A stretch of 64,000 nt of DNA from Coriaria nepalensis (Eukaryota > Streptophyta > Magnoliopsida > Cucurbitales > Coriariaceae): positions 441,501-505,500 of the forward strand of contig CP114497.1 of the NCBI GenBank assembly GCA_027186245.1, read 5' to 3'. A model generated the notes under the pieces. It saw only the letters and a list, made by a program, of their open reading frames with translations, was not told where the DNA came from and searched no databases. Below, piece after piece: positions 1-13,921 of the stretch; the stretch's first letter is position 1; each line of letters begins with the position of its first letter. The translations under genes and the position numbers were made by a program.

Positions 1-3000
1 AAGACCTCCCCAAATTTTCCTTCCACATCAAAATATTTTGTGGACTTTCGATGACCGGACTTCTGTGGATACAGGTTGATACAATTTGAAGTAATTTGTT
101 TTCATCTGTTAACATTGAGCTTACTTTGTTTACTCCTATGCCCTGCAGTGAAAGCAAAAGCAGTGAGTTTTGTTGTTGAGATGTGGTTTAGGTGGCATCA
201 GTCTTTGTGGAATCACTGTCTTGATGTTGTCAAGGTATGTTCTGTTAATTTGTAGATAGTTTCAACACCATGTACTTATGTTGTGTGATCTAGTAGAGCC
301 CCTGTTTGATTACTTCTTAAATATCTTGCAGAACTTCTCAAAAGTTGTTGGTTCTGATACTCAAGTACCTTATATGCTTCTGCAACCTGTTAAAGCCGCA
401 ACTATCTTTCATATCCTGTAAGATTTATGTTTCTTTAATACATGTGAAGAATTTTCGTTGCAATTCTCTTCATGTTTTTATCATTGAAACATGCGTACAT
501 ATACATTTACTTGTTCAACCTAGATGTCATTTACTTCCTTTCATGTTAGTTGCATTTTATCATCATCCACCAATAATGAAATTTTGGCCTGTTAAGTCTT
601 AGGATTGTGTTCACCATTATGTCAGCCCATGGATTGCTGTATATGAATAGAGGAAAGAAAGCTAGGGTGGTGTAGTGATATGCTTCTCGTGAGTATTGTA
701 TTGTATATTCTATGATGTTGTGCTGCAATTTGCTTTGTCCCATCTTTGTCGTCATTGTGGTGTCTTTTCTGTTCACTCAGGCGGAGTTCTTATGCTATCA
801 AGGACTTTTATGTGCACTGCTCGAAGATTAAAGTTGCATCATGTAATCTTTGGCTTAGCCCTCCCCTAGGGGCAGATGTACCTTGCTTCCTTTTATCCGC
901 TGCTCGTTCTCTTTTCCACCAGGTACTTTAATGCTGTTGCTATAGATATATGTTATAGTCCCAAATAGATTATGTGATGAATGATCAATCCTATCCTTGC
1001 AGATATTATGTGCCCACCAAAAATCTTTTGATGCTGCTCAATTTACTGAAATTAATACAATACTCAATTCTGTTCAGAAGGAGGCAACTATGGTATGCTT
1101 TTTTTTTTTAAAGTTCGCTCCTCTCATTTTCCTTGCATAGTGGAACAGGTCCCCCTCCTCTCAATATGTATGTAAATCTTTAAGAGTTTAGGTTTGTCAC
1201 CATCTTTTTCAGTTTTCCTGTACTAGAAAAATTGTAGTCACTTACTGCAGTGTGAGAGTTGAGTTTCTCTCGCATAAGAAGTGTGTACAGATGGATCCAT
1301 TGTTTATCCGATGTTGTCCTTCTGCTAATTTATTTAGTACTTCTGGTAGCAGGAAGAAAACATACAACGCATCTGCTCCCTTATAAAGAGCTCAAATCAT
1401 CAGAGACTGAAAAATTCCGTGCATAAGTTCATTCAACCTTTGCTGCTCTACCTTCATTATCCCTCCAGAGGTTATAATATAATGATTAATTGTTTTTTAG
1501 TACTTCAAAGTTATACAATGGTGGTTTCTGTATGTTGGTTATCTGAACTGGTTCTGTAAGACTTTAATAGCTAAGAATTGTCCTTACATACTCTTAAATT
1601 GACTTGTTTTGCACTCTCTTCCCTTGTTTCCTTTCCTCCTTTATAGAGTTGGACTCCAATATCGGTCATGCATGGATACGACTTGGAGTGTTGAGATTTC
1701 ATCTTTTGCTTGATTGTGGGGACCTGGATCCTGGAACGAAGTACCAGTACAAGTATTCTCAGTTAGTAAACAAGAAATCTGACCTTGAACTTGAAATTCA
1801 GGTATTATTTTAAAATATACCGGCGGATTCGTTCCCACACTCAACCTCAATTTTTGTATCTTTTCTGTCAAACTATATTCATTCCATGCTAGGCAAGTTT
1901 TATCTTCCTCTGCTGTCATCTCCATGTTTATAACAATCTCTTTCAATTCATTGATGTTTGTAACTGGAAGCTAATCCATCTAAATTGTCAAGCTAATCCA
2001 TCTTGATTGTCGATGTTTTCACATATATTAAGATTGGGGAGTACAACTTTGTCTTAAAACTATAAATGATGTCATCAATGAGTATTAAGGGTGGTCAGTG
2101 TGATTGTCCGGAAAGTGCTGTTTCTCTTTACAATTGAGAAGATGATTCTTAAAAAAAAATTTACAATATGTTGTTCTTGAATCCTTATAGGTGCGCAAAG
2201 AGTGCAAGCATTTGGCAGGATCACTTTCCATGGGTGAAGTTGATAAAAAAAGAGCGCTAGCATTTGAAAATATTGAAGTGCAGCGTAGAGGACTTCAGAG
2301 AAAGGTCTGGATGCTATAATGTTGTCATTTCGTTTAATTATGTGGGACAATCATATCTAGAGTAAACGTAAAGGCAATTAATAATTTTGACGACAGTGCA
2401 ATTGGAGACTACTGTCATCTTTTGCTTTTTCTTCACGCTCATCTCATAACTGATTTTTTCTATGGCTTCCAGATTATTTTCCGCTTGGATCCGGGGAAGT
2501 TCAAGAAGTTAAAACATGAGTGCAATAAATTTTTGGACTTTGTTAATCTTTTGCTAACAAATCTTGAAGCTATGAAACTCCAGCAAATTGTTGACCAAGT
2601 GCACAATTGGCAGGTATACTGTTTGACCTGTCTTGATAGCATATTTGTTTCCTTCTACAACATATCCATACTTTATTATTAGTCATAGTGTTATTAATAT
2701 CTGCGTGCTTTGTCTTTATTTCTCAGGAAACAGCATCTCGTTTTATTGATCGATTATCAGATGAATACGCTGGATACATTGATATCGTTCAACCTGTCCA
2801 GATTGCTGTTTATGAAATGAAACTAGGCCTGTCCCTTGTCATGTCAACTGTCTGCTTTCCGAATAGAGTTGGCCAACATAGTATGCAGCTGATAAAGGTG
2901 TTTGTTTCAGATTATTTTATTTTTTATGGTCTAGATATTTATTAAAAAATTATAGTGGCTGACTTGGAGAAGAGGGTGCAGGAAACAATATACTCATTTA

Positions 3001-6000
3001 TGAGATTCCCTCGCGTGCATCCATTGAATAATGTGGCTGTCTGCTCGAGCAATGGTCTTCCTGGATTTTCCTTTAATGATATAAGTTCATCTGCCAAATT
3101 CTGTGCGACGGAGGTAGATTTGCTGGAAAAGTTGGTTGTTCTTTCGAGTGAAACTGCTGTGGACAGTATGGTCTGTATTCTTCTACTATTATAAAAACCT
3201 TCTTAATGTTTCCGATCATGTGTCTTAGTTGCATTGTTTCCCAATTCTATTTCAGTTTGCAAGTTTTTATAAGTTATCCTATATATTAGTGACTACAAAG
3301 ACTCCATACTGATAACAGGTCTCTATTAAGCAACTTAAAGCTTCTCTTCACTACAACCTTCTTGTCCGTGTTTCACACTCAGTTGCAGATACACAGCTAA
3401 TGGATGGATCATCATTTGCGGTACGTTTTTCCTTATTTCAGTAAGTTGATTTTGATTTGTTAATGAAAAGGGTGCACAACTGATGGTCTATTGCGCTTTT
3501 TGATTCAGTTGTTAGACAAGACCTTCAATGAATTTGCAGACCTTTGGATGAGCTTTAAAGTTAAAACCAAAACCAAAGAAGAATTTGAATCTCAATCATA
3601 CAAGTTTAGACCCCGTGTCTTCAAAATTGAGAAGGTTTTGGAAGCTGATGTCGGTGAGGCATTTGCAAATGATGGTTCTCCAGAATGGAAAGAATTTCTC
3701 TCAGAAAAAGAAACGACTGAAATGGTAATACTGATATTATAATATTGGCCTAATCATGTATCCTTCTGCTACACAATTATTATTAATTTCTTTTATTCTA
3801 ATATAGTCTATACCATTTAGGAGGATGCTAGTAAGGAACTGGAAATTGCAGAAGAGGATTGGAACCTGGTACCTGAACCCATCCTAAACCATATGATTTG
3901 GATTCACAATCAGTTATTTGGCTCCAGCAATCTTATACTACCCGTGAGTTACTTGCCACCCCTCTCCCCCGCACCCCCCCCCCCCCCCAGGCAAAAATAA
4001 TAATAATAAATAATAATAATAAAAGAAGCAGGTTGAGCTTTGTGGTTTATATTGTTGATGTTGAGATGTAGCACAATAAAGATTCTTTTTGTCATCTCTC
4101 TATCTTTCTGCAAATGTGCTTGTTCCCTCTAATGTACTTTTTCTTCAAATCAGCCTGGCGTTTTCAAAGTCTCTGATACAGACAGACTGTCATCGTTCTC
4201 TGATTCATATACTTTGGGACTAGAGATGATTAGAGGTAATTAATCATATGTGAGGATTTTATTTATTTATATTTTTTTTTTGGTGCAGCCTCAAGGTAAT
4301 CATTTCCCTAATTTTGTTAATTTTTTAGTTTTATGTGCTCCCTGGTTACCAAGTCTGGATTCCAAACTTGCGCCAGAGCATTCATTACGCCTTTGTCTGG
4401 AGCATGAAGAGAAACTCGTTTCATCTAGAAGAGAAGCTTGCCGATATAATTTCTATAAGGTTTTTCAAACTTGTTTGACATTATAACATCATTTTTTTCC
4501 CTTTTGCTCTGTATTGTTATCTAAGATTATGATCTTCATTTCTTGTCTAGGATTCAAATGCTCCTGTAATGGCTAAAATGGTTAAACTACTAGCTCCTAT
4601 TCGACAAAGGGTTTCCTTACTTTTGCACGAGCAGGAAAGCTCTTATGGTCTTCAGAAAATCTGGGATATCACCGAAATGCTATTGAGTATTCCTATGAAT
4701 AGCCCCCTAGCTAAGGTATTGGTAACAGTAGTGAGCGTTACGCATTCAGCTGGCTTCTATAAAAAAAAAAAACTTCTCTTAAAGCACTGATATAGCGATG
4801 CAAAATTACCGTTATTTGGAATGTTTGTATTGGCATATAAAGGGTCTGTAGATGACAGTATTTTTTGCTGGAAGAGTGTTGATCTTTCCCTTTAGTAGAA
4901 TGCGAAGATGTGTGGAGTCTTATTTTTTTTTTTTCCTGTGAAGGCTTTATCAGGATTACAAGTGCTTTTTAACACGTGTCAAACACTCCAAGAAAGCGGC
5001 TCGAAGTATGGTCTCTCTGGTAAGCAAGTATTGCCTTCAATATTCTCTTGACAAAATTTATCGAGGTATCTACCATAATCTTTTGTTTATGTAACCTAAA
5101 GATCAACTGGAGCCTATTCGTGAGCTGGTGTCTTTGTGGAAAGCAATGGAGTTTGATTCCTGGCCTGCCTTGCTCGATGAGGTGCAGGATCAGTATGAGA
5201 CAGATGCTGGAAAGGTGAAGTTAACTTCTTTGTTTTCCATGATCCTGCATGTATGTCTATGTGAATTAGGAAAGTGATAGCAGTACTTCAGTATATTAAC
5301 TCTATGGAAGATCAAATCGTTGGTTCCTATTTGGCTAGATGGTTGTTGTAAGCACTGTGATTACAGAGATCTACCTCTGTGTTTTCGTTGCAATACTGAT
5401 ATTCTCTTTTCACCTATTTTTTCTGTAGTTGTGGTTTCCTCTTCATTCAGTTCTACAAAACAGAAGTTCTGCTGACATTAGTGGGTATAATGAATCTATG
5501 ATTCAGAGGTATACTCTTCTTAATTTATTGTGCCTTGCACAAATTTAAGTTGCTCTAATGGCATCTCTTGGTGGGAACTGCAACATCAAAGTATAATATA
5601 CAATTGCAACGCGAACATTGCAGTTTGAATGATTTAATGAACACATCCAGCATTGGGGACTTTAGGAAACGCCTTCAACTTCTTTTTGCCTTCTTTGGTC
5701 AAATTAACACTGGTGGATGCTTGAACTTATATTCAAGGTAACACATATTGTTGCATTCTTCCTGAGTGTGAGCTACATTCTTCCTGGGTTTCCTCTTATT
5801 AACTGAGTGTTCATATTGTTGCAATCCTGCAGTGTCTTTGATGTGGAGAAAGTAAAGGTTTTGTATAATCTATTTGGATATTACGTGCAGTTCCTACCAG
5901 TGTAAGTTTACCACTCACTCTTTGTGCTTTATATATGCAGTATGTTCGTGTCATGCTAATCTTGAGTCCCTTCTGTTGGGATTTCTCTGTCTTTTCTTTT

Positions 6001-9000
6001 CGACTTCAGAATATTGGAGCACAGAGACACTAAAAGGAAAGAAATTGAACTGGAATTGAAGAAGCTTCAGAAGCTATGTCGGTGGGAGCATTTGGATAGT
6101 CATCTGTCTATAGAAAACTCAAGGAGGACCAGAATGAAGCTCAGGAAGATTATACAAAAATACAGTGTAAGTGATGCCGTTTATTATTTTTATTTAACAC
6201 TTTGATCTAGCCCTTCATGAGCTTTCAGATCCTTCACTCAATTCAGGTGTTTATGTAATTGCAGAACCTACTTTGTCCTATTTTTCTTCATCATATAGTC
6301 TGATTGCCATATTGGAGATAAGTCAACCTTTTATTGTTTCACCATTGCAGGATCTACTGCAACAACCTGTAGTTCCTTTTATTAATCCAAATGCCTCGCA
6401 AAAAGGGACCCACCAAATCCAACCTCTACATTCTACTTTTGATCAGGGCATATTCGATAATGAAGACAGGTTATACTGTTGGAACACTTCTTTTTTCTTT
6501 TTCTTTTTTCTCAGAATTTTTTCTAGACCTAATTTTAGACTTTGACACATCTCAATGCTACAGGTTTTTGTGGCTTTCTAATTGGAGAGAAAAAGTACAT
6601 AATGACTTACAATCCATGTGTCTTCAAAAACCTTCAAGATTTGATATTACATTCTTAAATATTGGTGGTGCTGAAGGTTATCTTTTTTTCTAATTGATAT
6701 TTACTTTATGCCCTTTTTTTTTTCAATTACCAATTCTGATTTCGTGGGAGTCTCAAATGATTAAATATTTTTCAGAAGTGGTTAGTATTATCAGGCAATT
6801 AGCCAGTCAACCTACCACTAGCACTCAATATGAGGAAGAATGGAAGGCGGTATGGTACACACTTGGAAATATATACACAAAAGCAGTGTATTGCAGTGAG
6901 CTTTGGAAAGATTCAAAAAAGAGTCAAAAGAAGCGGTGGGCGTTATCTGAGCTTCTGAAATTGCTAGAGACCAGTGGTTTATCTAAGCACAAATCTCTAT
7001 TTGCAGAGGTATTAAACTTTGGCATTATTTGTATTGTTATATTATTATCTAATATGTGGCTTTGCTTTTAATGTATGGCCATTTCAGGGTCAGGTTAAAT
7101 CTTGGTGGTTCCTTCAGCCATCATATGATGTTCAGCATTTGCTGCTGACCCAAAGTCGATTGTCTTCGGGAACATCAGACATGGCTGGTCTAAGTAATGT
7201 TCAAAGTCTTGAGAACGAAGGATCAATTTCTGAATGGAAAAGAGCCAGTGAATACTACTTCAAGAGCATAGCTTCAGTGCAGTTTTTGCAGCATAAATGC
7301 TTGAACTTCCACAAAGATGTCACTGGTGAACAGGTTAATCTCTAGAATTTAGTAGTAAATGCATCATTTTCATTGATTTAGGCTCCCTTGTTGTTTTCCA
7401 GTTTAGGCCCACAAAAAATAACATATACTGTTTTAAACGTCAGTTAATTAGGTTACCAAATGGAGCTGTAGTGTACTGAAATGAATTGAATTTCTCAAAT
7501 CTTCCACCCCCCCCCCCCCCTCCTCTTTTTATAAATGTGAGAACAACCTGCATATAGTTGTGATTCACATCACCAAAAGGTGCAACCATCTTATTTAGCT
7601 ATGGGTTTAATTGAAGATCTATCCTGTATTTGTTTGGTTATCTTATTTCGGAAGAGCTGATATTGCATTTCTTGACTTATTGTATAGACCTGCATGAGTG
7701 TATCTTTCTAAAAAATTGCTTTTGTTGGATCTTTGCCCATATGACCTTCCTCTTTTAATTTTGTTCTTGTCTCCATAGGTTGAAAGGTCAAAATCATTTC
7801 TCAACCAGCTCATTGATATACAACAAAAGCAACAGAGTGCTGCCAATTATTTTGCCAACCATTTGCAGCGACTGAAGAACAGTGTGTCCATGCTAGAAAA
7901 ACTGTACTCTAACACCTCTAATAGTGATTCCGGAATTGATTATGAGGTTACAGTTATTCAAAATCAAGATGCCATTTATAAGTGCATGTGGGAACAAAAG
8001 GTAAATTTTGTTCTATTTTGATATTCAGTAAGTTCTTGCATTTTTATTTCTCTGAAATTATAATTTGTTTCTTTCTTATTTTACCAGCAAGTACTTGATA
8101 GCTTATGTGCCATGATGCATGAAGAATTACTCTTGCTAAAGACCACAGCCAATACCCATTCGAACACTTGTCAAAGTGTCAGAACTCCGGCAAATCAGAT
8201 TTTTGAAACCATTGATAAATTTTTGCCAGTATTTCAGATATCAAAGGTTTGGAGATTTTGTTCTTCATTGTTTTGTACTTCTAGTGCAGTAGCTGTTGTT
8301 TTATAATTACTGCAACTTTTTTACAGATATCACTTGATGATCACCTTCTCGCTCAGAGTAGAGCTATGACAACACTTGTCACTTCATCACATACTTCTAT
8401 TGTTACTAAAAAAATGAAGGATCTTCTGTTAGAAAATTTTGAGGGTATAAATACCTTCAGAGAGCATCTCTCCACTTTCTTCAAGGATTTTGGTAGAACC
8501 TCAGTTGAAAAGGTTCTCCTGGGGCATTTTGACGAAGTTTTTGAGAAGGTATCTTTGACCTTATTTACTGACTTTTTACTGGGCTAGTGTTATACTCGGC
8601 TTTTTAATGATGTTTCATCAATTGAATACCTAAATTCAAGGTCTTCAGACTGTTAATATATTATTTTCAAAACTTTTTTCTAGGCAAGCTTGATTGAGAA
8701 AGAGTTTAAGTCTACCCTGGAGGCGAATGAGATAACAAATACTCTTGGAGGGGCCACTTGTTCCCTCAGAAATCCTTCTAAACTTGATACTGCGTTTAAT
8801 GAATCTTTCAGAAATACAATTGAACATATTATAAAAGCATTGGGAAGTTTCCAATTTATAAGTTCTGAGCATGTTCTGCCACAAGAGTTTCTCGGGAAAG
8901 TTACCTCCTGGGAATTTCTATTCCGTTCATTCACCGAGAGTTTGGGCCTTGACAGTTTGTGTGATAAGATTCTCAAAACAATCTCTTGTGTTGTAAGTCT

Positions 9001-12000
9001 TGTAACCTATCTTTTTTATATTCTTGTGCATTCTGAGATAGACCTTACTGAATTATTTGATTTTCTTTGATCAGGTAAAACTATTAAATCACTCTGATGA
9101 GGGACTTTTGGGCAATCCCATTTTGGAGACTAATAGAAACCATTTCCAAATTGGAGCACAATTCAAGCAATTAAATGTGCTTTTATACTCGATGATGAAC
9201 TTTGCCGATTGTCTTTTGAAAGAATTTTTGGCTATGCACTGTACGGTATGTTGTTGGTAACTAAATTCACTTTGAAACTTTGTAATAATTTAAAGGAGCG
9301 TTCTTGGCCAGTCAATCTGCAATTTCCTGTTTCATATAATATTTATTATGCTGCCTTTCTATGATTCTTGCATGCAGGTATCGGCTACGACAAGTGTCCT
9401 TGCAACCATTTTCACTGACTTATATTCCCAAGGATTTGGTACTTCTAATGAAGAACAGGTGGACTCTGCCAATGATGATAAAACCCAAGATGCAAGTGGA
9501 ACTGGAATGGCAGAGGGTATAGGCATGAATGATGTCAGTGATGAATTATTGGATGAGGATCAGCTGATCGGGACTGATGATAAGGTATGGTATTGGACCA
9601 TTAGCAAACCATCTTATTAGTTATTTGAGCATGCTTTCAATATTGTGAAATCTCTCATATATTCTACCAAATTCTTCCACAGCCAAGTGAAGAGCAGGCT
9701 GGCCCAAATGAAGTACCTAGTAAAACTGACAAAGGAATTGAGATGGAGCAAGATTTTAATGCTGATACATTTAGTGTTAGTGAGGATTCTGGCGAAGAAG
9801 ATGAAGATAGTGGTGATGAGCAGTTAGAGAGCACCATTGGAGAAGCCGGAACCAACAGTGAGGCAGTTGATGAGAAACTTTGGGATAAGAATGAAGATGA
9901 AAATCCAACTAATGAGAAGGAAAAGTATGAATCCGGGCCTTCAGTCAAGGATGAGGATGCAAGTTCCAGGGAGCTCCGTGCCATGGATGATAGCGCTCCT
10001 TCTGTGAATGAATCGGGAGAGGTAAATCCTGAAGAACTTGATGGACAACAAGATGAGATTGGTAGTGATGCTGACCACGGTGATGGAGAGGATGCAGAGG
10101 ACATGGAACTTGACAAAGACGAGGCGTTCACTGAGCCTACAGGGTTAAATATTGAGGAGTCAAATCAAAGAGACGAAGAAAATTTGGACATGGATGACAA
10201 TGAAGCTGAAGATACCACTAAAGAAGCAGATGCTGGAGAGCAGGAAGATTCTGTTGAGAATGAACACAATGAGGAAGAGAAAGGAGGGCCTTTAGATGAA
10301 ACCATGGTTGAGGCTGATGAGACACAAAAGGAGGGAGAAGCTTCTGAAATGGATGGTCAGGACAGAAATCATGAAGATAATGTTCAGACAGATTTACCGG
10401 CACCAAGGAAGGATTTCTCCCAACCTGGTACTACTGAATTCATTGGAGGTAATACTCCTAATCCGGAATCCAGCAATCAAGCTAATGGTGATAGACAGGC
10501 ATCAGAATCAAAGAACACTGCACCAGAATCAAACTGGTTTAACAACAATGAAAATCGAAATGATCATGGCATATCAAGAGGCTTACCTTCTGGTGATACT
10601 TCTCAAATGGATGAGATGGCAACGGACTTGTCAAATAGTGGGAGATTGAATAGTGATCAGCCAAAAACTCAAATTCCTGAGCAGGAATCTTCATCTCTTC
10701 AGAAAGCACAGCCAAATCCTTTCCGGAATATTGGGGATGCACTTAAGGAGTGGAAAGAAAGAGCAAGAGTCTTATCTGATCTACAGGCTGATGATATGGA
10801 GGTGCAAGAGGAGGTTGAGGACAAAGATGCAGATGAGTACGGTTATGTTCCAGAGTCTGTAGAGGGAACAACTCAGGCAATGGGACTTGCAACATCTGAG
10901 CAGAACGAAAAAAGTGTCAAAAATAATGACCTTAATAGAGATAGCGTTGCTAATAATTCAGTTGACCTAACTGAGATGGAGATTGAGCGAAAGAATTCAG
11001 AAGCAAACCCTCTTCGTTCTAGTGCATCGTTTCTCAAGAGCAAAATGGAGGATCCCTTTCAACTTTCAGGCATAGAGAATATACCTATGGAGGAATCACA
11101 AGATGATCATACTCTTGACAGCACTGATCCTAGGAATCTTACGGAAAATTTGGTTTTTGTCATGAAACCTCACAATAATGAACCCATCAATCAGTTCGCT
11201 AAACTTTCTGTAAGTGATGAAGAGCTGGGGAAAGCCCAAGATCCTGTGGAAGTTTCCAATGAGGTGAGAAATAATGCCACTGCTCTCTGGAGAAGATATG
11301 AACTGCTCACCACAAGGCTCTCTCAAGAGTTGGCAGAGCAATTGCGTCTTGTCCTGGAGCCAACTCTAGCCAGCAAGCTCCAAGGAGATTATAAGACCGG
11401 GAAACGGATAAACATGAAGAAGGTATGCCCATATATTTCCTTCTGTGTTATATATTCCTTCAATTTGATTTAACTTTTTATTTTAACTTTTGCGGTTGAT
11501 GATATTTCTTTCAGGTGATTCCCTATATAGCAAGTCATTACAGGAAGGATAAAATATGGCTCAGAAGGACACGGCCTAATAAACGTGACTATCAAGTCGT
11601 CATTGCTATTGATGATTCCCACAGTATGTCCGAAAGTGGTTGTGGGGGTGTCGCTACAGAAGCATTGGTGACAGTTTGCCGTGCCATGTCTCAGTTAGAA
11701 ATAGGAAGTTTGGCTGTTGCTAGCTTTGGGAAGAAGGGAAATATAAGGTTACTGCATGAATTTGATCAGCAATTTACTGGAGAGGCTGGTATCAAGGTAA
11801 TAAATTTCTTACTATCATCTAGAATATAGGCTCTTTCTTTACAGGAGTTTTAATTAGGATTCTTATTTCATGTGTTTAACAGATGATCTCCAATTTGACA
11901 TTCAAGCAAGAAAACAGCATAACAGATGAACCTCTTCTTGATCTGCTGAAATATTTGAATAGCATGCTAGATACAGCAGTTTCCAAAGCTCGTCTTCCAT

Positions 12001-12655
12001 CTGGACAGAACCCGCTTCAGCAGCTTGTCTTAATCATTGCTGATGGCCGTATGACTGAGAAGGTCTCCATGTCTTGGACATTCCTCTTCCGTTTAAATCT
12101 AAAATTTTTCTGCTTATTGTCATATAACATCTCTCTCTCTCTCTTTTTATTTTATTTTATTTCATTTCGTGCAGGATCGGTTGAAACGTTATGTCAGAGA
12201 TGCATTAGGTAGAAAGCGAATGGTTGCATTTCTGCTTCTTGATAGCCAACAGGAGTCCATAATGGACCTAAAGGTATCTGTTATTTCTATTCCTCTTCTA
12301 CTATTTACTTGTTTCTTTGTTTTTTTTTTTATTACAGTAGAAATTACTTTTCTCATAATTTGTATTGCCTTTTCTGGGGGTGTTCAGGAAGCAACTTTCC
12401 CCGGCGGAAAGACTGTATTTACTAAGTACTTGGACTCCTTTCCTTTCCCGTATTACATCGTTCTTAGAAACATTGAAGCTCTTCCTAGTACTCTAGCTGA
12501 TCTACTGAGACAGGTAAATTCTCTCTCTTGTGTAACAATGCAGTCCTTTTTAAATGCTTGAACTGCATTCCCGAGTTGCTTACAATTATACTTAATCTAA
12601 ACATTTTATATGCCGGTGGCAGTGGTTCGAGGTAATGCAGTATTCAGGTGAATAA
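1..12655 (+). CDS. MDN1: Midasin (MDN1), 3' portion of a multi-exon gene
   Basis: Midasin is the giant dynein-like AAA+ ATPase that strips assembly factors from pre-60S ribosomal particles in the nucleolus and nucleoplasm. The AAA ring is upstream of the window; seen here are the helical linker, the acidic region and the C-terminal MIDAS/VWA domain. Many short exons with GT..AG borders are joined by phase. A 1740-bp exon (9683-11422) encodes a strongly Asp/Glu-rich stretch. The exons from about 11516 carry a VWA core with the metal-site motif DDSHSMS, which fits the DxSxS signature, and later the conserved PFPYYIVLRNIEALP segment. The last exon is tiny (12623-12655): acceptor GGCAG, then WFEVMQYSGE and TAA, in phase 0 with the exon ending near 12511. 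The 5' end is outside the window. Identification is firm; exact borders of the first few exons are less certain. Confidence 0.93.
9683..11422 (+). other. MDN1: MDN1 acidic-linker exon
   Basis: This single long exon lies between acceptor CCACAG and donor AAG|GTATGC. It encodes the Asp/Glu-rich, low-complexity tether that joins the midasin linker to the MIDAS domain, followed by a more ordered segment (around 11240-11422) leading into the VWA domain. The opposite strand is open over 9664-10131 with a serine-rich translation. That is an expected mirror of GAN/GAT acidic codons and not a gene. Confidence 0.85.
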
Positions 12656-13921
12656 GTCCAATAGTATGCCGTTTATAGGGTGGCGATCCTCCCACTCGAG
12701 AAGGGTGAGAAAAGTCTCACATTTTGGGGACCAAAGAGAAATTTTGTTCATTCATAGTTTATGGATAGGTTTGATGGAGTAACCCATGTGAAAATCTGTC
12801 TTGAAATACCTTGTACGGGCTTGTATAATACGGCTTTCTAAAGCCATCCTTTTGTATGACATAAGATTAAAAAGTGATTCCTGATTACAGAAAAAAAGGT
12901 GCATGTTCATACATTATTCTCGTTAAATAAAATTGTGTTATTATAAGAATTTTTCGATTAATAAATCTAATATTTATCCCTATGCTTAGCTGGAATATTT
13001 AATTAATTAATTTGAGCTTTCCACTTTGCAAAGATTAGCATAATAATAATGATGCCTTTCTTCACTAATTAATCTGCGCTGCCTGCTGGGTGGGCTTCAT
13101 GATGGCACTATCTTCCTGTATCCTGCAACGAAATCAGGACCACTAATTAAATCTCAGGGTCCTAAGCCTAAGCCAGAAGCCAGATTCTTACTGTGGCCCA
13201 GTTGCTGTGGGCCTTCTCCCATTTAAGTATTACGTGGGCCCATTCTTTGATCCACGCGCTTTTCTATATCAAGTTGTCAACTGTTAGTCTGTCTGTTACT
13301 GTACTGCCCTTCTCTAGCGCGTGTGATTGTCATTAACAGTGAACAGTGGGTCCCCATACTTTCTGGCAGAACACGTGGCGGATCAGAGGGTTTAAGTACA
13401 GGAGCCGCGCTGTAAAAATTCCATTTTCACGGAATCCTACATTGCTTTGCGCCTGCTTATATATATATATATTCCTCCTACTCGTCAATCTCAATCTCAG
13501 ACGCCGTCACACCCGACTGCGCACGCATAGATAGGGTGGCGCTGACGGCTTCGCCGACATTAAGCTACCCGATCAAATCTCAACGCGCTAAAGAGAGGAA
13601 GAGAGAGAGGATTTTCATAGAAATCGAATGCTAAATTCCACCAATAACGGACACTCCCTCCATTTCTGTCGTTCTCCTGGAAAGCATAAATGAAAGCGAC
13701 GGAAAGAGGCTGATCCTTAAAGAAGTCGTGTTTTTGGTTCTTCTAGGTTCTATGGCGCCAGTGCCAAAACTCTACTTTTTCTAGCGCGTTAAAATTTTTC
13801 GTCCATATCTCTTTGTCCTGGTCTTCGATTTGAAACTTTTGAGCCAGAACGAGAGATCTTGTATATTCGTGCAAATTGGAGTAGCCCGCGCGATTTGGCT
13901 TCATCTTCGGCAGAATCAAAG
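12656..13921 (+). promoter_or_regulatory. MDN1 3' UTR, then BRX promoter and leader
   Basis: The first few hundred bases after the MDN1 stop are probably its 3' UTR (polyA-signal-like AATAAA at about 12926). From about 13190 the sequence has several TGGGCC/GGCCCA (site II, TCP-type) motifs in promoter position. A (TA)n TATA-like tract lies at about 13458-13472. The leader of the following BRX gene holds three short ATG-initiated uORFs (13628-13693, 13690-13713, 13752-13784). No other coding signal was seen. Confidence 0.5.
13628..13784 (+). promoter_or_regulatory. Three uORFs in the BRX-family leader
   Basis: Three short reading frames precede the main ATG: 21 codons at 13628-13693, 7 codons at 13690-13713 overlapping the first by ATGA, and 10 codons at 13752-13784. 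All end before the main start at 13922. If the transcript begins near the TATA-like tract at about 13460, all three lie in the leader and could lower main-frame translation. A leader intron with acceptor near 13746 (TTCTTCTAG) could remove the first two. Confidence 0.4.

Noticed and set aside
9664..10131. Serine-rich open frame on the minus strand
   Set aside because: It is the mirror of the Asp/Glu-rich midasin exon, which gives Ser/Leu codons on the other strand.
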